Below, one piece after another: positions 22,321-33,562 of a stretch of DNA of 64,000 bases (position 1 is its first letter; each line of letters begins with the position of its first letter). Source of the DNA: Forficula auricularia (taxonomy: Eukaryota; Arthropoda; Insecta; Dermaptera; Forficulidae); the NCBI GenBank assembly GCA_024734495.1, contig JALMQS010000161.1, positions 37,835 through 101,834 of the forward strand, written 5' to 3'. A program made the position numbers and the translations under genes. Under the pieces are notes generated by a model. The model made no database searches, was not told the DNA's origin, and worked only from the letters and a program-made list of their open reading frames with translations.

Positions 22321-23200
22321 TTTAATTGAGTTCATATAATGTAGTTTTATCGTTTTATGGCTGGCCTATTTTTTAATTATTATTTGTATTATTTATTATT
22401 CAATTGTTTCGTGTAGATTTATTCCTAAAGCAATAACTATTTCAATGTTTACGCATCTATTATAGTAAAAGTCATTTTATTCTCCATATAAAATACATAA
22501 AACAAAAGTAGATTGATGAGTTTCTCGACTAATTGAGGATGAAAAGGCCTGAAGACTGCTGCAAAAGACAGCCAATTGGAGCTGTGGCTGGCAGAACGCG
22601 ATAACGCCCTGTAGCCTTCTGGATCAATGCCCAAAGACAGGGAAGAGCCCAAGGCACCCGGTTCCTGTATGGGGCTAAGTTCCGAATTAACCCACTAACA
22701 ACTATCCTTTCACTTAGTGGTCTTAAATTATAACTGCCTAATCATTTGGATTAATTGGAATCTATAAATGCTGAAGGGATTAATAAATTGATGAGGAGAG
22801 ATCCGAAGGGCTGGACCGGAACCGAATTAAGTCGCTATTGATACGCTCTCTATAGAAGCTATATCTCTCATATGCAGATATTGTTCAATGAAATTTATAC
22901 ATATATGCTTTCTATTTGACCAAACAGCTCTGGATAATACTGAATGGTAGATTTTATTTGAAGAAGCATTAAGCTAAATCAAATTTGATTCATTGCTACC
23001 TATTTATTCGTCAAAAAAGAGGAAATATTTTGAAATAGTCGTACAAAAAGAGATAAGATTTAAATTAAAATAATTTTAAAACAAATAAACTGGAACGAAT
23101 CGTTGCTAAGCTTTATCTAAAGTCGTTTGAAATATTAATATGTTTATTCATTTATTATTAATCAGATATCACTTGCAATTTGCAGTCCATGTTGAATTAA
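22321..23200. other. Mostly gene-free; includes an unrecognised GC-richer segment
   Basis: The segment at about 22500-22680 is GC-richer. On the minus strand it reads through for 67 codons (GIDPEGYRALSRSASHSSNW), but I do not recognise a domain. It may be a decayed transposon internal segment. The remainder is AT-rich. Confidence 0.35.
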
Positions 23201-23206
23201 ATTCAA

Positions 23207-23452
23207 AAATAGTGTCGATTCTCATCTAATACTTGAGAAATAACAATACTACATTGGATTTTTTACGTTTCGGTTATTATTGGTAACCATTGCGGAAGAC
23301 ATGGAGGAATCGACTTAAAATCAAAAATAACAATCGATTCTTATCTAATACTAGAGGAAAACCTTATTGCATTCCATTTTTGATGTTTTGACTATTAATG
23401 GCAACTTCTACTGAAAACGTGGAAGAATCGATTTAAAATCAAAAAGAATAAA
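23207..23452 (+). repeat. Tandem duplication, period about 125 bp
   Basis: Two head-to-tail units share TCGATTCT(C/T)ATCTAATACT, (A/G)ATTAT(T)GGTAAC-like phrases, GAAGA(C)ATGGA(G/A)GAATCGA and TTAAAATCAAAAA. They have diverged moderately. A related segment lies inverted at about 29240-29400. Confidence 0.7.
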
Positions 23453-23634
23453 TTCTTTTATGGTAAACAACTCAAGCTTTGGAACAAAGTTTAAATATCA
23501 ATTTCAAGTTAGTTTTACAATAATGATTTTACTCTCTGTGAATTTTGGTTATATGGCAAATTATAATCAGCTACCTGCTGAAACTTGAATTTATAAGATC
23601 TTCTAAACCAAATTTTAATTCAATTTGCTACATC

Positions 23635-23800
23635 CGAGGGGTGAACCGCGATTGGAATTAGGTGTACACGTCTTTGTAATTATGTGGAATTATTTTGGAA
23701 TTTATTAGGTAATTCCCCTTCATCTATTGTTTTCTACTTGGAAATGAAAGTGGAAGTGGAAGTAGGTGAACATGATATTAGGCCGCGGTTCACCCCTCTG
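23635..23800. mobile_element. MITE family M, copy 1
   Basis: The ends are inverted: CGAGGGGTGAACCGCG on the left and, on the minus strand at the right, AGAGGGGTGAACCGCG. A second copy is at 39472-39624 and shares the interior (GGAATTAGGTGTACACGTCT, GTGGAATTATTTTGG). Imperfect flanking repeats (GCTACATC / GCTACAATC) suggest a target duplication of 8-9 bases, as in hAT or MULE elements. No coding capacity. Confidence 0.8.
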
Positions 23801-23876
23801 CTACAATCTTATAACTTTTCAAGAGCAATATTTCGATTTTTTTCAATTTTATTTTCCGAACTTTCTGAATCTAGAG

Positions 23877-25000
23877 CAGGGGTTCCCAACCTTTTTGCAC
23901 CTGCGTACCACTTGACATTTTGAGAAATTTTGGCTTACCACCAGACATAAATATTTTAATAAACGTATAATATTTACTCTTCTAAAAGTGTTCAAAGGCT
24001 TTTTAAATTAAAATCTTGAGAAAACTTCATATTTAATGGTAAGATATTTGTTTATTTATAACATGTTTATAATAAAGGAGAAATAAAAAGATTAAAATGG
24101 TATTAATTTACAGTTTTATTTAACACCCATAGGTCTAAAAACATACAAATAAAAAATTAGTACAAACTCAGCAAAAAATTAATCATCATACAAAATATAC
24201 TTTTATAGTCTTTAGTGCGAAACTTGTTGTTGTTTTCCTGTGATTAAAATATCAACATTAGGAGTAATGGAACTTATCTTCATTCTTAAGTCCTCTTCAA
24301 CACTTATTTTGCTTCTATGTTTATTTTTATATATGTACAAGAGTTCAAAAAATCCACTCTCACACAAGTAACTCGTAACAAATGGCATCAAAAATAGCAG
24401 AGCTTGCCGGAAGATCAAAGGGTAGTCGGTTTTACATCCGATCCAGAAGTTAATTAAAGATTTCTCTTTAAAATAATCTTTCATGGAACTATCTTCTGTA
24501 AGATCTTCTGTAGGAACTTTCTTTTAGTTCCAATTCATTTGGTGAGGTTCCCGAAAAAGGATTTCTGGTCCAGTCCATTTTTTAATAATCTTCAGAGAAA
24601 TACTTCTTAAAGCTTTTTTGAAGGCCTTCCAAGTGAACAATGATATCTGCAACCACATCTGGTGTAGGAGATATTTCAAAATGATGATAGAGTGGGAAAT
24701 GCAAATAAATTCTCCTCCTGTATTTGTGAACAAAACAGGACCAACTTTCTATTGAAGGAGTTTATTTTGTCACTGCCTGTGAAGGCTGTTGTGTTTGGTC
24801 CCTGAAGTCCCAAGTTCAGTGTGTTGAGTTTGTCAAAAATGTCGGCTAGATAGGCCAATCTTGACAACCATTCTTCATCAGCAAACAATTTTTTCATGTC
24901 ATGATTTTTTTCACTTAAAAACATAAAAACGTGTGATTGCTCACATCACTCACGCGTACCACCTGAAACGTTCTCGCGTACCACCGGTTGGGAACCCCTG
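23877..25000 (-). mobile_element. hAT element with perfect 8-bp target duplication
   Basis: The terminal inverted repeats are CAGGGGTTCCCAACC at both ends. The flanking 8-base direct repeat ATCTAGAG is perfect (23869-23876 and 25001-25008). Length is 1124 bp. An element this short is internally deleted compared with full hATs. It retains only the C-terminal part of a transposase on the minus strand. Confidence 0.95.
24212..24950 (-). pseudogene. hAT transposase remnant (ZBED5/SCAND3-like C-terminus)
   Basis: Read from right to left, three frames cover the end of a hAT-superfamily protein of the type annotated as ZBED5 or SCAND3-like. The first (24676-24924) has LADEEW-like text followed by WLSRLAYLADIFDKLNTLNL and LQGPNT. 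A poorly conserved middle (24524-24733) follows. The C-terminal hAT dimerisation region (24212-24484) has FWIGCKTDYP, LPFVTSYLCESGFFELLYI and DLRMKISSITPNVDIL. At least two frame changes and a stop separate them. The BED zinc finger and the catalytic first half are absent. The family call is from recalled pattern; inactivity is clear. Confidence 0.88.
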
Positions 25001-25008
25001 ATCTAGAG

Positions 25009-25670
25009 TATCCAGAATCAATCAATCAGCTTTTTTTGGAAAATAAAAAAAATTTGACGCTATAATGAACTTTTTACTATTTTATGTTTTTAAGTTATAA
25101 CTACTACTTAACGGAATCCAGACAGACAGTCTGAGCTGATTTCATCGAGGTAACTGAGTGACGTATTTTTTACCTAGATCTGAAATACAAATCGAGTTTT
25201 GTCTGGAACAATTTAAACAGATCTTTACAGAATAGTTCATTTTGTCGAATAGTAGAATAGAATTCTCTTTTTAAAATACTATTTCGGGAGGATTCATCAA
25301 GGATAGATTGATAAAATGAAAAATATCACAACAAAAATTTGAACTAAAAAAGTCGTAAACTAAGAGTCTAAGAGACAACGATTTCGGTATGGGAATATAA
25401 TATTGTTTAATTAATTTCTCGAGCATGTACTACACCGTAAAATTAATTGAAATAGTAGCAGCAATGTTGGGTATTAATATAATGTTTAATTATTTTTTTT
25501 AATGACAACCGTTATATTGAAATATAAAAGTTGAAAAAAGACATAAGACCCATAAGACCAAATTGCCAATAGAAGCAGACTTAAAATTTCAAAGAAAACC
25601 ACAATAGGTTCCATCTACTAGATCTGAGATGGAAGGGATTATTTTTAATTATATGGAAGAAAAGTCGTTT
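25009..25670. other. Gene-free AT-rich stretch
   Basis: Near 25070-25150 there is a weak relative of the GGGTTCCGTTT/TCTGTCTG dispersed end (here ACGGAATCCAGACAGACAG). Nothing else is recognised. Confidence 0.4.
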
Positions 25671-25706
25671 TCTCATCCTCGGGAATTGAACCCGAGTATC
25701 CGTATC
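25671..25706 (-). other. tRNA-like T-arm
   Basis: On the minus strand TCGGGTTCAATTCCCGA folds into a 5-bp stem with a 7-base TTCAATT loop, the geometry of a tRNA T-arm, and resembles an internal B-box promoter. The upstream bases do not form a matching acceptor, D or anticodon arm. This is at most a decayed tRNA or a tRNA-derived SINE piece. Confidence 0.35.
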
Positions 25707-26315
25707 TCATATTTGTTTAAGAGTAATTAATTTAAGTACCTGTTTATTTATTCGTTTATTTTAATTTCTCAAAAAGATCTGAAAATATTTTGATAAAAAA
25801 TAGCATTGAAAACAAGCCCTTAGGCTTCAAGTTTAAAAAAAATCAGCTGGTATGGGTACCACACGACTTTCACATTTGTTTCTCCTTTATTTTAAATAAT
25901 CAATTTTCTTCTTTCAAACTTCTTGATTTTGGGTTCCTCCTAAGCTGTTTTGAAAAAACCAGAAAAGAGCCAAAAGTTCCTTAGACTAAATACACTAGGT
26001 TCTATAATTTCAATCAAAAACATAGAGTATTTCTTCTAGCCGTAGATATCTCAAGTTTCAAATTCCAAAGCTCTGAGACATACCGTATACGAGATAAGTG
26101 CGATTAAATTTTTTTTCGAAACGCCTAATTTAAATCCCATTCCTTTATTTCAGTCGGATTAAAATTTATCTAAATCGGTGTAAATACTTATCAAGTGTCA
26201 TAAGTATTTTGCGAGAAACTTACAGCCAAAAATCCTATTTTCACGTTTACAACACTTTTCCATACGTGTCAACTTTAAAAATTTCATGTAATTTATTTGC
26301 AGGAAATTTTCTCTG
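25707..26315. other. Gene-free stretch
   Basis: AT-rich sequence with a 64-residue chance frame (25790-25984). No recognisable feature. Confidence 0.4.
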
Positions 26316-26319
26316 CAGA

Positions 26320-26820
26320 GAGACGGACTGGTAGAACTTTTAATTGAAAGTAATAGAAGGCAGCCTAGGGTTAGTGGGGAAAGAAAAAAATTAACACATA
26401 TCCAAATAATAAGATGTAATTTATTGGATTCCTTCTCCTTTCCTTTCAAACCGACTTTTCGGAGGATTCTTCTCTCCTTCTTCAGGGGTTTAAGGGGTCA
26501 ATGAAGGAAACAAATAAAATGATTCCTTTCTCTCTCCACAGCAGTGTTTAAAACTTTTTTCTTCCTTAGCAGAAGCATAAAAAAAAATTTTATACACTCC
26601 TGTGGAGAAAGGAAGGAAGCATTTTATTTGTTTCCCTCAATGACCCCTTGAAACACTGAAAAAGGAGGGAAGAATCCTCCGAAACGTCGCCGTCGGTTTG
26701 AAAGGAAAGGAGGAAGGAATCCAATAAATTACACCTTATTTGGATATGAGTTAATTTTTTCTTTCCTCACTACCCCTGGGCTGCCTTCCATTACTTTCAA
26801 TTATTTCATCTAATAATTTA
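26320..26820. repeat. Foldback, arms about 230 bp, with CTGAAGA...GAAACGTC motif
   Basis: The arms at 26320-26555 and 26590-26820 are inverted copies. They share GGAATCC, CTCCTTTCCTTTCAAACCGA, AAACAAATAAAAT and GGCAGCC(T/C)AGG. Each arm carries the arrangement CTGAAGA, a hairpin closed by GGAG(G)/(C)CTCC, then GAAACGTCGG; the right arm is interrupted by a few extra bases (GCC). A partial copy lies at 37025-37240. Confidence 0.85.
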
Positions 26821-28050
26821 TTTAATTTATGAAATGAATATATAATAACAATTATATTCCATTAAATTTTATTTTGAGAAATTCCGCGATTGATTTCTAT
26901 AGTAAAGCATATATTCAACAGGTGAAAACGCATTTTAAATTTTGTCAAAGAGATGGAATAAATAAATATTTTTAAACAATTTGAATTTAACGAAATTTAT
27001 AGCAGCAGCTCCCGCTATTTTGAACATACCCAACATATACATATATTATAATATATAATAGAAGATGTCCATACCTTCCTAACAATGGAATTGTTAATCT
27101 GTTAAGCAAGAATAAAGTATAGGATAATAAAGCCCAATTTCCGGGCGTTTATTCGATAAGTGAATATTTTCTTTGGTCGTGTTCCAAATAAAATATGTCT
27201 TTAGTGGATTAACTCAGGCACCCGGTGATGATATTTTTCTATTCTGCTGTTGCCTAAGGGCGTGTCCATTGAACGAATTGTTTGTCAAAACAATCTCCCC
27301 ATTGAACTAGCTCACGTTCGCAAATATAATACACGCTCTTTAATAAAATGTTTGGAAAATTTTAATCCAGGTTTATTCAAATTTTATTTTCCCATTATTT
27401 TTCATATAGTAATTGAAAGAATACATAACAGAGGCTAAACAATACCGGCGATGTGGAAATTACATGATATTTTTTAAGCTTATCAATTTTTAAATAATTT
27501 ACTGTTTTATCATAGATATAATTGAAAAATTACGAAAAAATAAATCAAAATACATAGCCGTGAATATAATACGGCTGTAGTTTTAGGAAAAAAGGCGTCT
27601 TTTGTTTTAAAAGGGAAGAAATAATATGAAAAATGTTTATATATTTTTTTAATAAACCACCAAAATTTTGTGAAATTCCCTATTCTAAAATATATTGGAT
27701 TTTGGGTTGCGGGACGTTTAGAGTGGGAAAGAGTTGGGTTATGGGGTCAAAATCAAACCACTCTTGACTACTCATCCTGATGATGATTATGTCTCTCCTA
27801 CGAGGGGACTCCATCTCAAAACGTCTTTGGTAATTACGATATTCTTAAATAAAACAAAATGTATACTTAACAAGGGTTTGTTAGTTTATAACTAAAATAA
27901 TATTAATTTTCATCGAAAGTAATCAGCCTCTTCGAAATATTTTTACAGATTATTAAAACAAATAAATATAGGGGAAGAAAAAAAATGCTAGAAACTTACA
28001 AAGGATGTCAATTTAAAAATGATAAGATAACTTGTTGAGCAAGACGTATT
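26821..28050. other. Gene-free stretch with one CTGATGA...AAAACGTC end
   Basis: At 27776-27830 the order CTGATGATGA, a hairpin (GTCTCTC/GAGGGGAC), TCAAAACGTC resembles the ends in the foldbacks but departs from the hammerhead core. The frame at 27250-27438 has no recognisable domain. Confidence 0.4.
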
Positions 28051-28053
28051 TAT

Positions 28054-28152
28054 ATAAGGAGACAATAAAAGAGTGTGTCTTCTGCTGGAATTATAAATTT
28101 TTAATTTATTTATAACGAGACTATAGTTTCGAGGCTTTGCCCTCTTCATCAG
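28054..28152 (-). ncRNA. Hammerhead-ribozyme-like repeat, copy 2
   Basis: On the minus strand 28152-28119 reads CUGAUGA, a stem II hairpin (GAGG...CCUC), CGAAAC, UAUA, GUC. This is the complete hammerhead core, with stem III reduced to one C-G pair capped by UAUA. The flanks can pair as stem I (UUAUAAU with GUUAUAA, plus GA with UC). Cleavage would be expected after GUC. The tail TCGTTATAAATAAATT ... AGAAGACACACTC ... TTGTCTCC is shared with the other copies. Minimal stem III hammerheads are known from Penelope-like retroelements, so this is inferred to be a remnant of one. Confidence 0.72.
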
Positions 28153-28400
28153 TCTATTATAATTGATTCCCACTCACACTTATATACATTAATTACTGTG
28201 AATCAATTGTAATAATAATTAATAATAATTTTATTCATAATTCAATCTTATAGTTTTATCTTTACACAGTGCTCTGAGGCAGTTTGCCTCATATGAGCAG
28301 TAAAAAAAAAAGAATTCACATAAAACAAAAGAAGAGAAAAAGAAAAACAAAAGTGTGTGTTAAAAAGAAAACTCTAGTGAAAGTAAGGTAAAGTAAAGTA
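28153..28400. other. Spacer between divergent hammerhead motifs
   Basis: About 250 bases between two outward-facing ribozyme repeats, partly A-rich (28300-28360). It contains a small hairpin (CTGAGGCAGTTTGCCTCA, about 28273-28290). No coding region. Confidence 0.5.
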
Positions 28401-28402
28401 TA

Positions 28403-28515
28403 CTGATGAAGAGGGCAAAGCTTTCGAAACTATAGTCTCTTTATAAATAAATTAAAAATTTATAATTTCAGCAGAACACACACTCTTTTATTGTCTCCTT
28501 CAATTTATAAAAATT
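28403..28515 (+). ncRNA. Hammerhead-ribozyme-like repeat, copy 3
   Basis: The plus strand 28403-28437 reads CUGAUGA, hairpin (GAGGGC/GCUUUC with two G-U pairs), CGAAAC, UAUA, GUC, a complete core. Stem I is less regular than in copy 2 (UAAAG can pair with CUUUA). The tail continues TTTATAAATAAATTAAAA ... CTTTTATTGTCTCCTTC. It faces away from copy 2. Confidence 0.7.
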
Positions 28516-30577
28516 CTGCTACTCTCGACAACAAAAAACTTTCAATTTAAGAGTATTTAAATATTCCCTATTTGATGGGTTAAGCAAAAACCATTTTTTG
28601 GAGTACATTTGCGAACATAAATAAACATAATGAGAAATCAATGAGGTTTGTCTCTGCCTGATGAAAATAAGCATATACTGCTCTGATATGTTGAAGTCAA
28701 TAATTACCCTCAGAGTCTGTTTTGGGCGTAGCACGCGATTCGCCGATTCTCATCATCCCTTTACGGATAAATTGAAAATGTGTCCGACCCCTTCATTTTC
28801 CAATACGTTTGTCCCGATGACTTAGGGGAAGTGGTACTTTCTCTCAGCTTTTGACTTTTCCGACATTTCTTCAAAAATTCAACACACCCAGTGGTAAACA
28901 ATCACCTTACGCCTCCACCCTTTCTCTTGATAAATTTCTTCTTCTCTTCGATAATCTAAGGCTCTTTCGAGATCTATAGGGACAGCATCTTCTTGTCGCG
29001 CCTTCTTGTATTCAATCGATATAAAAAATATAGATATGTTTATTGAGTGACCAAGTTACTATTACAAGAAAACGAATTTACATATATCCAATCGGGTATT
29101 TCAACCCATGTGAAATAAGAGATAGAATATTGATTATGAAGGTAAAACATTCGAAAACTATAGTTTTAAAAAATGTGGTAAATTATATATAATATGTAGG
29201 CATATGTTTATTTGCATTCAGCAGGGGACAACACATAATGACCGAAATAATAAAAAATCAAATGAAGAATTCTTATTCCTCAAGTATTAAATGAGAATCA
29301 AAGGCTATTTTTGATTTTAAGTCAATATATTGCCACTGGTATCTAATTAATAATAAAGAAATAAATATTTCAAACAGATATGGATAAAATCTCCCAACGT
29401 TGCAGGTTTTTTTAGGATGGACTCCGATGAGATTAAATTAAAATTTTAAATTAATAATTCCATCAAAAGCGGTTATAGATTCCCAAAATCCCTTCACAGT
29501 CAAATTGTAAAGGTAACTAAGCAAATCATTCGTCACTACGCCTATCCCCCAGGAGTTCTTGGTACTGGAATTCAGTTTTTAAAACTCTGGTTCAAAAACA
29601 TCTTCATTTTCACCCTTTCCTTTGAATTATTTTCGAAAATGTGAGAGACTATCATAGGTGTTACATCTTCTGGTCATGCGATTTCTTTTGTTGTTGCCTT
29701 AAAGAAAAAAAATGATAAGAAATAGGTTCCAGAAAAAAACGAGAAATAAATTATCTGCAACCGGGGTTGCTAATTTTTTTCTAGTTGTTTTTTCCATCCC
29801 TGGTAATAATTATTTACTAAAAAGAAGCATTTCGGGAAATTATACACTTTAGCACGTCTTGTGGACACTAGACATCTTAACCTAAACTGTGAAGAACACT
29901 GTTAACTTCTCTCTTCTCCACTTTAAGCTACTTCACTGTTATTAAAGTGATTAGTTCTTCAAGCACTTGCCTGATAATCACTCCTTCTTAAATAATGATG
30001 GTCCCCTCGTTTGATTTTCCTTAGGGCTGGTGTTGGGATTTCCCCTAATACTTTCCAGTCATTTGTTCAGCTTGAATACTAAAATAGACCTTTCTTAAAA
30101 TATGTATTGTGTATACATCATCAATAGTGTAAATAAAAAATAAATTAATTTAACATTTTTTATGAAAAGATCAGCTATTCAATTAAGAGAAAGTTTTCTG
30201 GTATAATATTAATATCAAACAATAAAGCTTATGCTATTAATGATTTTGTGCTCGTTATCCGAACAAAAGCTGATAATGCATTTTATTCAACTTATTGTAA
30301 AAGCCTTAACTAATTGATATTGATCGTTTGAAAAGAAAGAGTGAGCTATCGATATCGCATCAGCCCAAGGTTTACTCTATATACGATTATAATTGATTAT
30401 TTTATAAAATGTACCTAAATTCAGATTTAATAAACTTGTTATAATTGAAATTTCTTAATTTTAATATATACATTATTATTTATAATAAGCTATTCCTGGT
30501 TTTTAAAATAAATAAATTGATTAATTTAAAAAATTTGACGTCCAAAAATTATCGCGTCCGTATTATTATTATTATTT
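28516..30577. other. Gene-free stretch
   Basis: At 29112-29165 there is a degraded hammerhead-like run (TGATTATGAAGG ... TTCGAAAACTATAG). At 29240-29400 there is an inverted relative of the 23.1-23.45 kb tandem repeat. No supported gene lies in these 2 kb. Confidence 0.45.
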
Positions 30578-31915
30578 GGGACAAATGCACGGGTCAACCC
30601 ATCCCAAGTGCAATGGATAGGTCTCGCCTTGAGGGAACCACCTTCATAATCATGGTATCAAGCATATGTAACTCATATCTGGAACAAAACCCTGGAGGCC
30701 GGGAATGAGACCCTCGCGGTAGCTTTAGACATTTCAAAAGCCTTCGATATGGTCTGGCACAAAAATCTTCTTGCCAAATTGACCTCCGGCGGCCTTGCAC
30801 CGAAACTCTGTAAGTTGTTCGAAAGTTTTCTTTCAGACCGTAGTATTAAGGTTGTCATCGATGGAATATCATCTTCATCTTTCCATACCAACGCTGGAGT
30901 TCCTCAGGGATCGGTTATCTCTCCTACGCTTTTTCTTATCTATATATCAACGACCTTCTAAACTTGCCCTCCAATCCGGTACATTGTCACGCAGATGACA
31001 GCACCCTACATAACGCCCCTGCATCGCATAAAAACCGTGCAGACATTGCCTGCTCAATTAATTTAGACTAATGCAAACTTAAAAACTGGGGATCCCAAAA
31101 TTTAGTCACCTTCAATGCAGTAAAAACTCAGTGTTTCCTTATTTCTAGGCACGTCGACAGAAACCTCCCAAACATATATTCGACTCAAACTCACTAGAAT
31201 TCAGGGATAAAATTTCAATGCTAGGCGTAACTCTAGGGTCTGACCTTTCATGGAATGACCATATCTCAACCACTGCTAAAGCTGCAGCGCGCAAGCTTGG
31301 TCTCCTATTTAGGTCTAGACGCTGTTATACTCCCAGTCAACTTCTTATACTTTAAAAGGCTCAAATTCGTCCCTGTCTCGAATATGGCTCTCATCTGTGG
31401 AGAGGTGCCTCCAAGCATTCTCTTGCTACACTGTATGCGATTCAGAAGCGAGCAATTAAACTAATAGGAGACCCGGCTCTAACCAACTCACTCGACTCCC
31501 TGGCTCACCAAAGAACCGTTTCTGCCCTTTCCCTGTACTACAGATACTATCAGGGTGTCTGTTCATTCGAGGGGAAATCAATTATCCCCCCTAAAGCCCT
31601 CTTTACGAGAAACACGCGGTTTTCGAACGCTCAGCACCCCTTCGCTGTCAAATTGGATAAAAGTCGAACAAGCGATTTCGCCAACTCTTTTATCCCTATG
31701 ACCTCCAGAGACTGGAACTCGCTCCCTGCCACCATCTTTCCCGCGACTTATAACCTTCAGCTATTTAAAACTCGTATCCACAGTTAGCTTCGACCCCAGC
31801 CCAGCCCATAAAATTCTTTCTTCTACTTTTCACGATGGAGGGGACAACCCAGGCCTTTAGGGGTTGCACCTTTTTGGTGTACTCCTTCTCTCATCATTGT
31901 CATTAAAAAAAAATA
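30578..31915 (+). mobile_element. LINE A, 5'-truncated copy with reverse transcriptase
   Basis: A non-LTR retrotransposon copy of about 1.3 kb, starting inside the polymerase and ending at the family 3' tail (TCATCATTGTCATTAAAAAA). It has no endonuclease. It is broken by several frame changes (near 30690, 30950, 31030-31240 and 31340-31400). The same family supplies the fragments at 1, 6217 and 41650. Confidence 0.92.
30700..31790 (+). pseudogene. LINE A reverse transcriptase remnant
   Basis: In order: the polymerase A block LDISKAFDMVWHKNLLAK at about 30724-30777; the VPQGSVISPTLFLIYI block at about 30898-30945; and the catalytic box at 30988-30999, which reads HADD where F/YADD is usual. 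Then come LGVTLGSDLSWNDH at about 31219-31260, and the GSHLWRGASKHSLAT and SFIPMTSRDWNSLPATIF tail. In a live element this enzyme copies its RNA into the target site. Frame changes split it into at least five pieces, so no active enzyme can be made. Clade is Jockey/CR1-like by pattern, not certain. Confidence 0.88.
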
Positions 31916-32675
31916 TAAAAAAAACACCTTTTTATTTTTATAAGCTCAAATTACCGATAATAGCATACTTAAAATTTCTTAAGATTTCATCAGAGATTGT
32001 CAACTATTAAATCCGAGCTGCCATGAATAATTATTATAACTATGTGCCAAGAACTAATCAGCGCATTCATAAAGTAATGGTATCTTATCATTTTCATTTC
32101 AATTTGTTGAACGATCTGGAAAAAATCGTCAACTAAAAAAAGGAATCTATACATCCATCCATTATACATCCCTACCGAATAAATGAAATAATCACTCTTT
32201 TTGGGCTCTTGACGAGACTTCGTAAATTTTTGAAGAGAAACCGATTGCAATACTTTACCTATGCTAAGGATAAAAAAGAGATAAAAAAATAATTTTTATT
32301 GAAAAAACTCATTTAAAAATAAACAAAGATTTTTATTTTCTTATATTTTCTTGGATAAGGGTTCTTACACTATTTGTAATTGTGACCCTCTATTTGAACT
32401 AGATTTCAGCTTCATGGTCCCGGTGCTAATTAAGAAAATTGAAATAAATAAATTTATTTTAAAAATATATAGGAGTATCATTTTTTATAGAAACATATAG
32501 TTATGTTCCTCTGTTGGATGCTTGATGATGTTTATGTTTTTTATTATCTTCTAATTAATAAATAGTTTTTTCACTTGTTCATTCCTTTCGCGCCTCCTTT
32601 TCATATATTCCACACCATTAATGTTGAGAATATATATATATATATATATACTACCTGCAAGGCTCGCCGATTTAT
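31916..32675. other. Gene-free stretch
   Basis: AT-rich; a TA microsatellite at about 32630-32652. Small frames show no domain. Confidence 0.45.
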
Positions 32676-32679
32676 TCAA

Positions 32680-33435
32680 AATTTGGTTGTTTGGTCCAAG
32701 AACAAGAATTTTCATTTTTTGACACCCACCCCCCCTCATTTTGGGTGGTTAGTTTTTGCATTTCTAGCCTTATTGGGACCCACAGATTATGTATACAAAA
32801 TTTGGTTGAGTTTGGTATGCATACAAAATTTGGTTGAGTTTGGCCCAAGAGCAAGAATTTTCATTTTTTTGATCCCCCCCCCCACTTCAATATTTTGGGT
32901 GGTTAGTTCTTGAGCTTTAGCCTTCTAGTGACCCACAGATTATGTATACAAAATTTGGTTGAGTTTGGTCCAAGAGCAAGAATTTCATGTTTTTTCCTCC
33001 CACCCTTTTTGGGGGGAATTTTTTAGGCAAAAGTTGTCAGAAATCATAAGCGCTACAACTTTGCTTATAATAAAATTTGCCGTAGAGTTAATAGTTTAGG
33101 AGTTATTTGATAATTTTCATTCGTGCGCCCCCCAAACCCCCTTTTGGTGTCAAAATATCAAAACGTTCTATAGCTATAAACGTAAGTTAGAAGACGCCTA
33201 TCCAAATATGAAATTTCATAATAATCCCTTCAGCCGTTTTTACGTGAATCGTGAGCAACTTTTCGCAGAAACCACACAAACATACAGACAGGCACCCAGA
33301 TAAACATATAGGCAGACATTAATTTTGTTGAGGATGTTTTCGTTCATAACTCTTCTTGAATCGTGTGCAACCAAAATTTGGCGTCATTTGGAGCAATGTA
33401 CAGACAAAACCTTAATTTTATATATATAGAGATAT
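32680..33435 (-). repeat. Dispersed repeat W, second long copy
   Basis: Inverted relative to 10860-11280. It has three to four minisatellite units (32680-33000; ACAAAATTTGGTTGAGTTTG with C-runs). The conserved 400-base block follows (AAAGTTGTCAGAAATCATAA, AACGTAAGTTAGAAGACG, CTTCAGCCGTTTTTACGTGA, ending TGTACAGACAAAACC). The two copies end at the same point, which suggests a defined element boundary. Confidence 0.78.
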
Positions 33436-33562
33436 ACTAATCGATACAATATTTAATTAATAATTGGAGGAATAAGTGAAGTGGTCAAGAGAGAGGTAGA
33501 ATTAGAGCCGTCCTGATAAAAAATTTAAACATTTCGTTTAAAAGTAAAACGTGACCCTATTA

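Noticed and set aside
25671..25706. A functional tRNA gene
   Set aside because: Only a T-arm is present. I could not form acceptor, D or anticodon arms in the adjoining bases, so it was kept only as a tRNA-like fragment.
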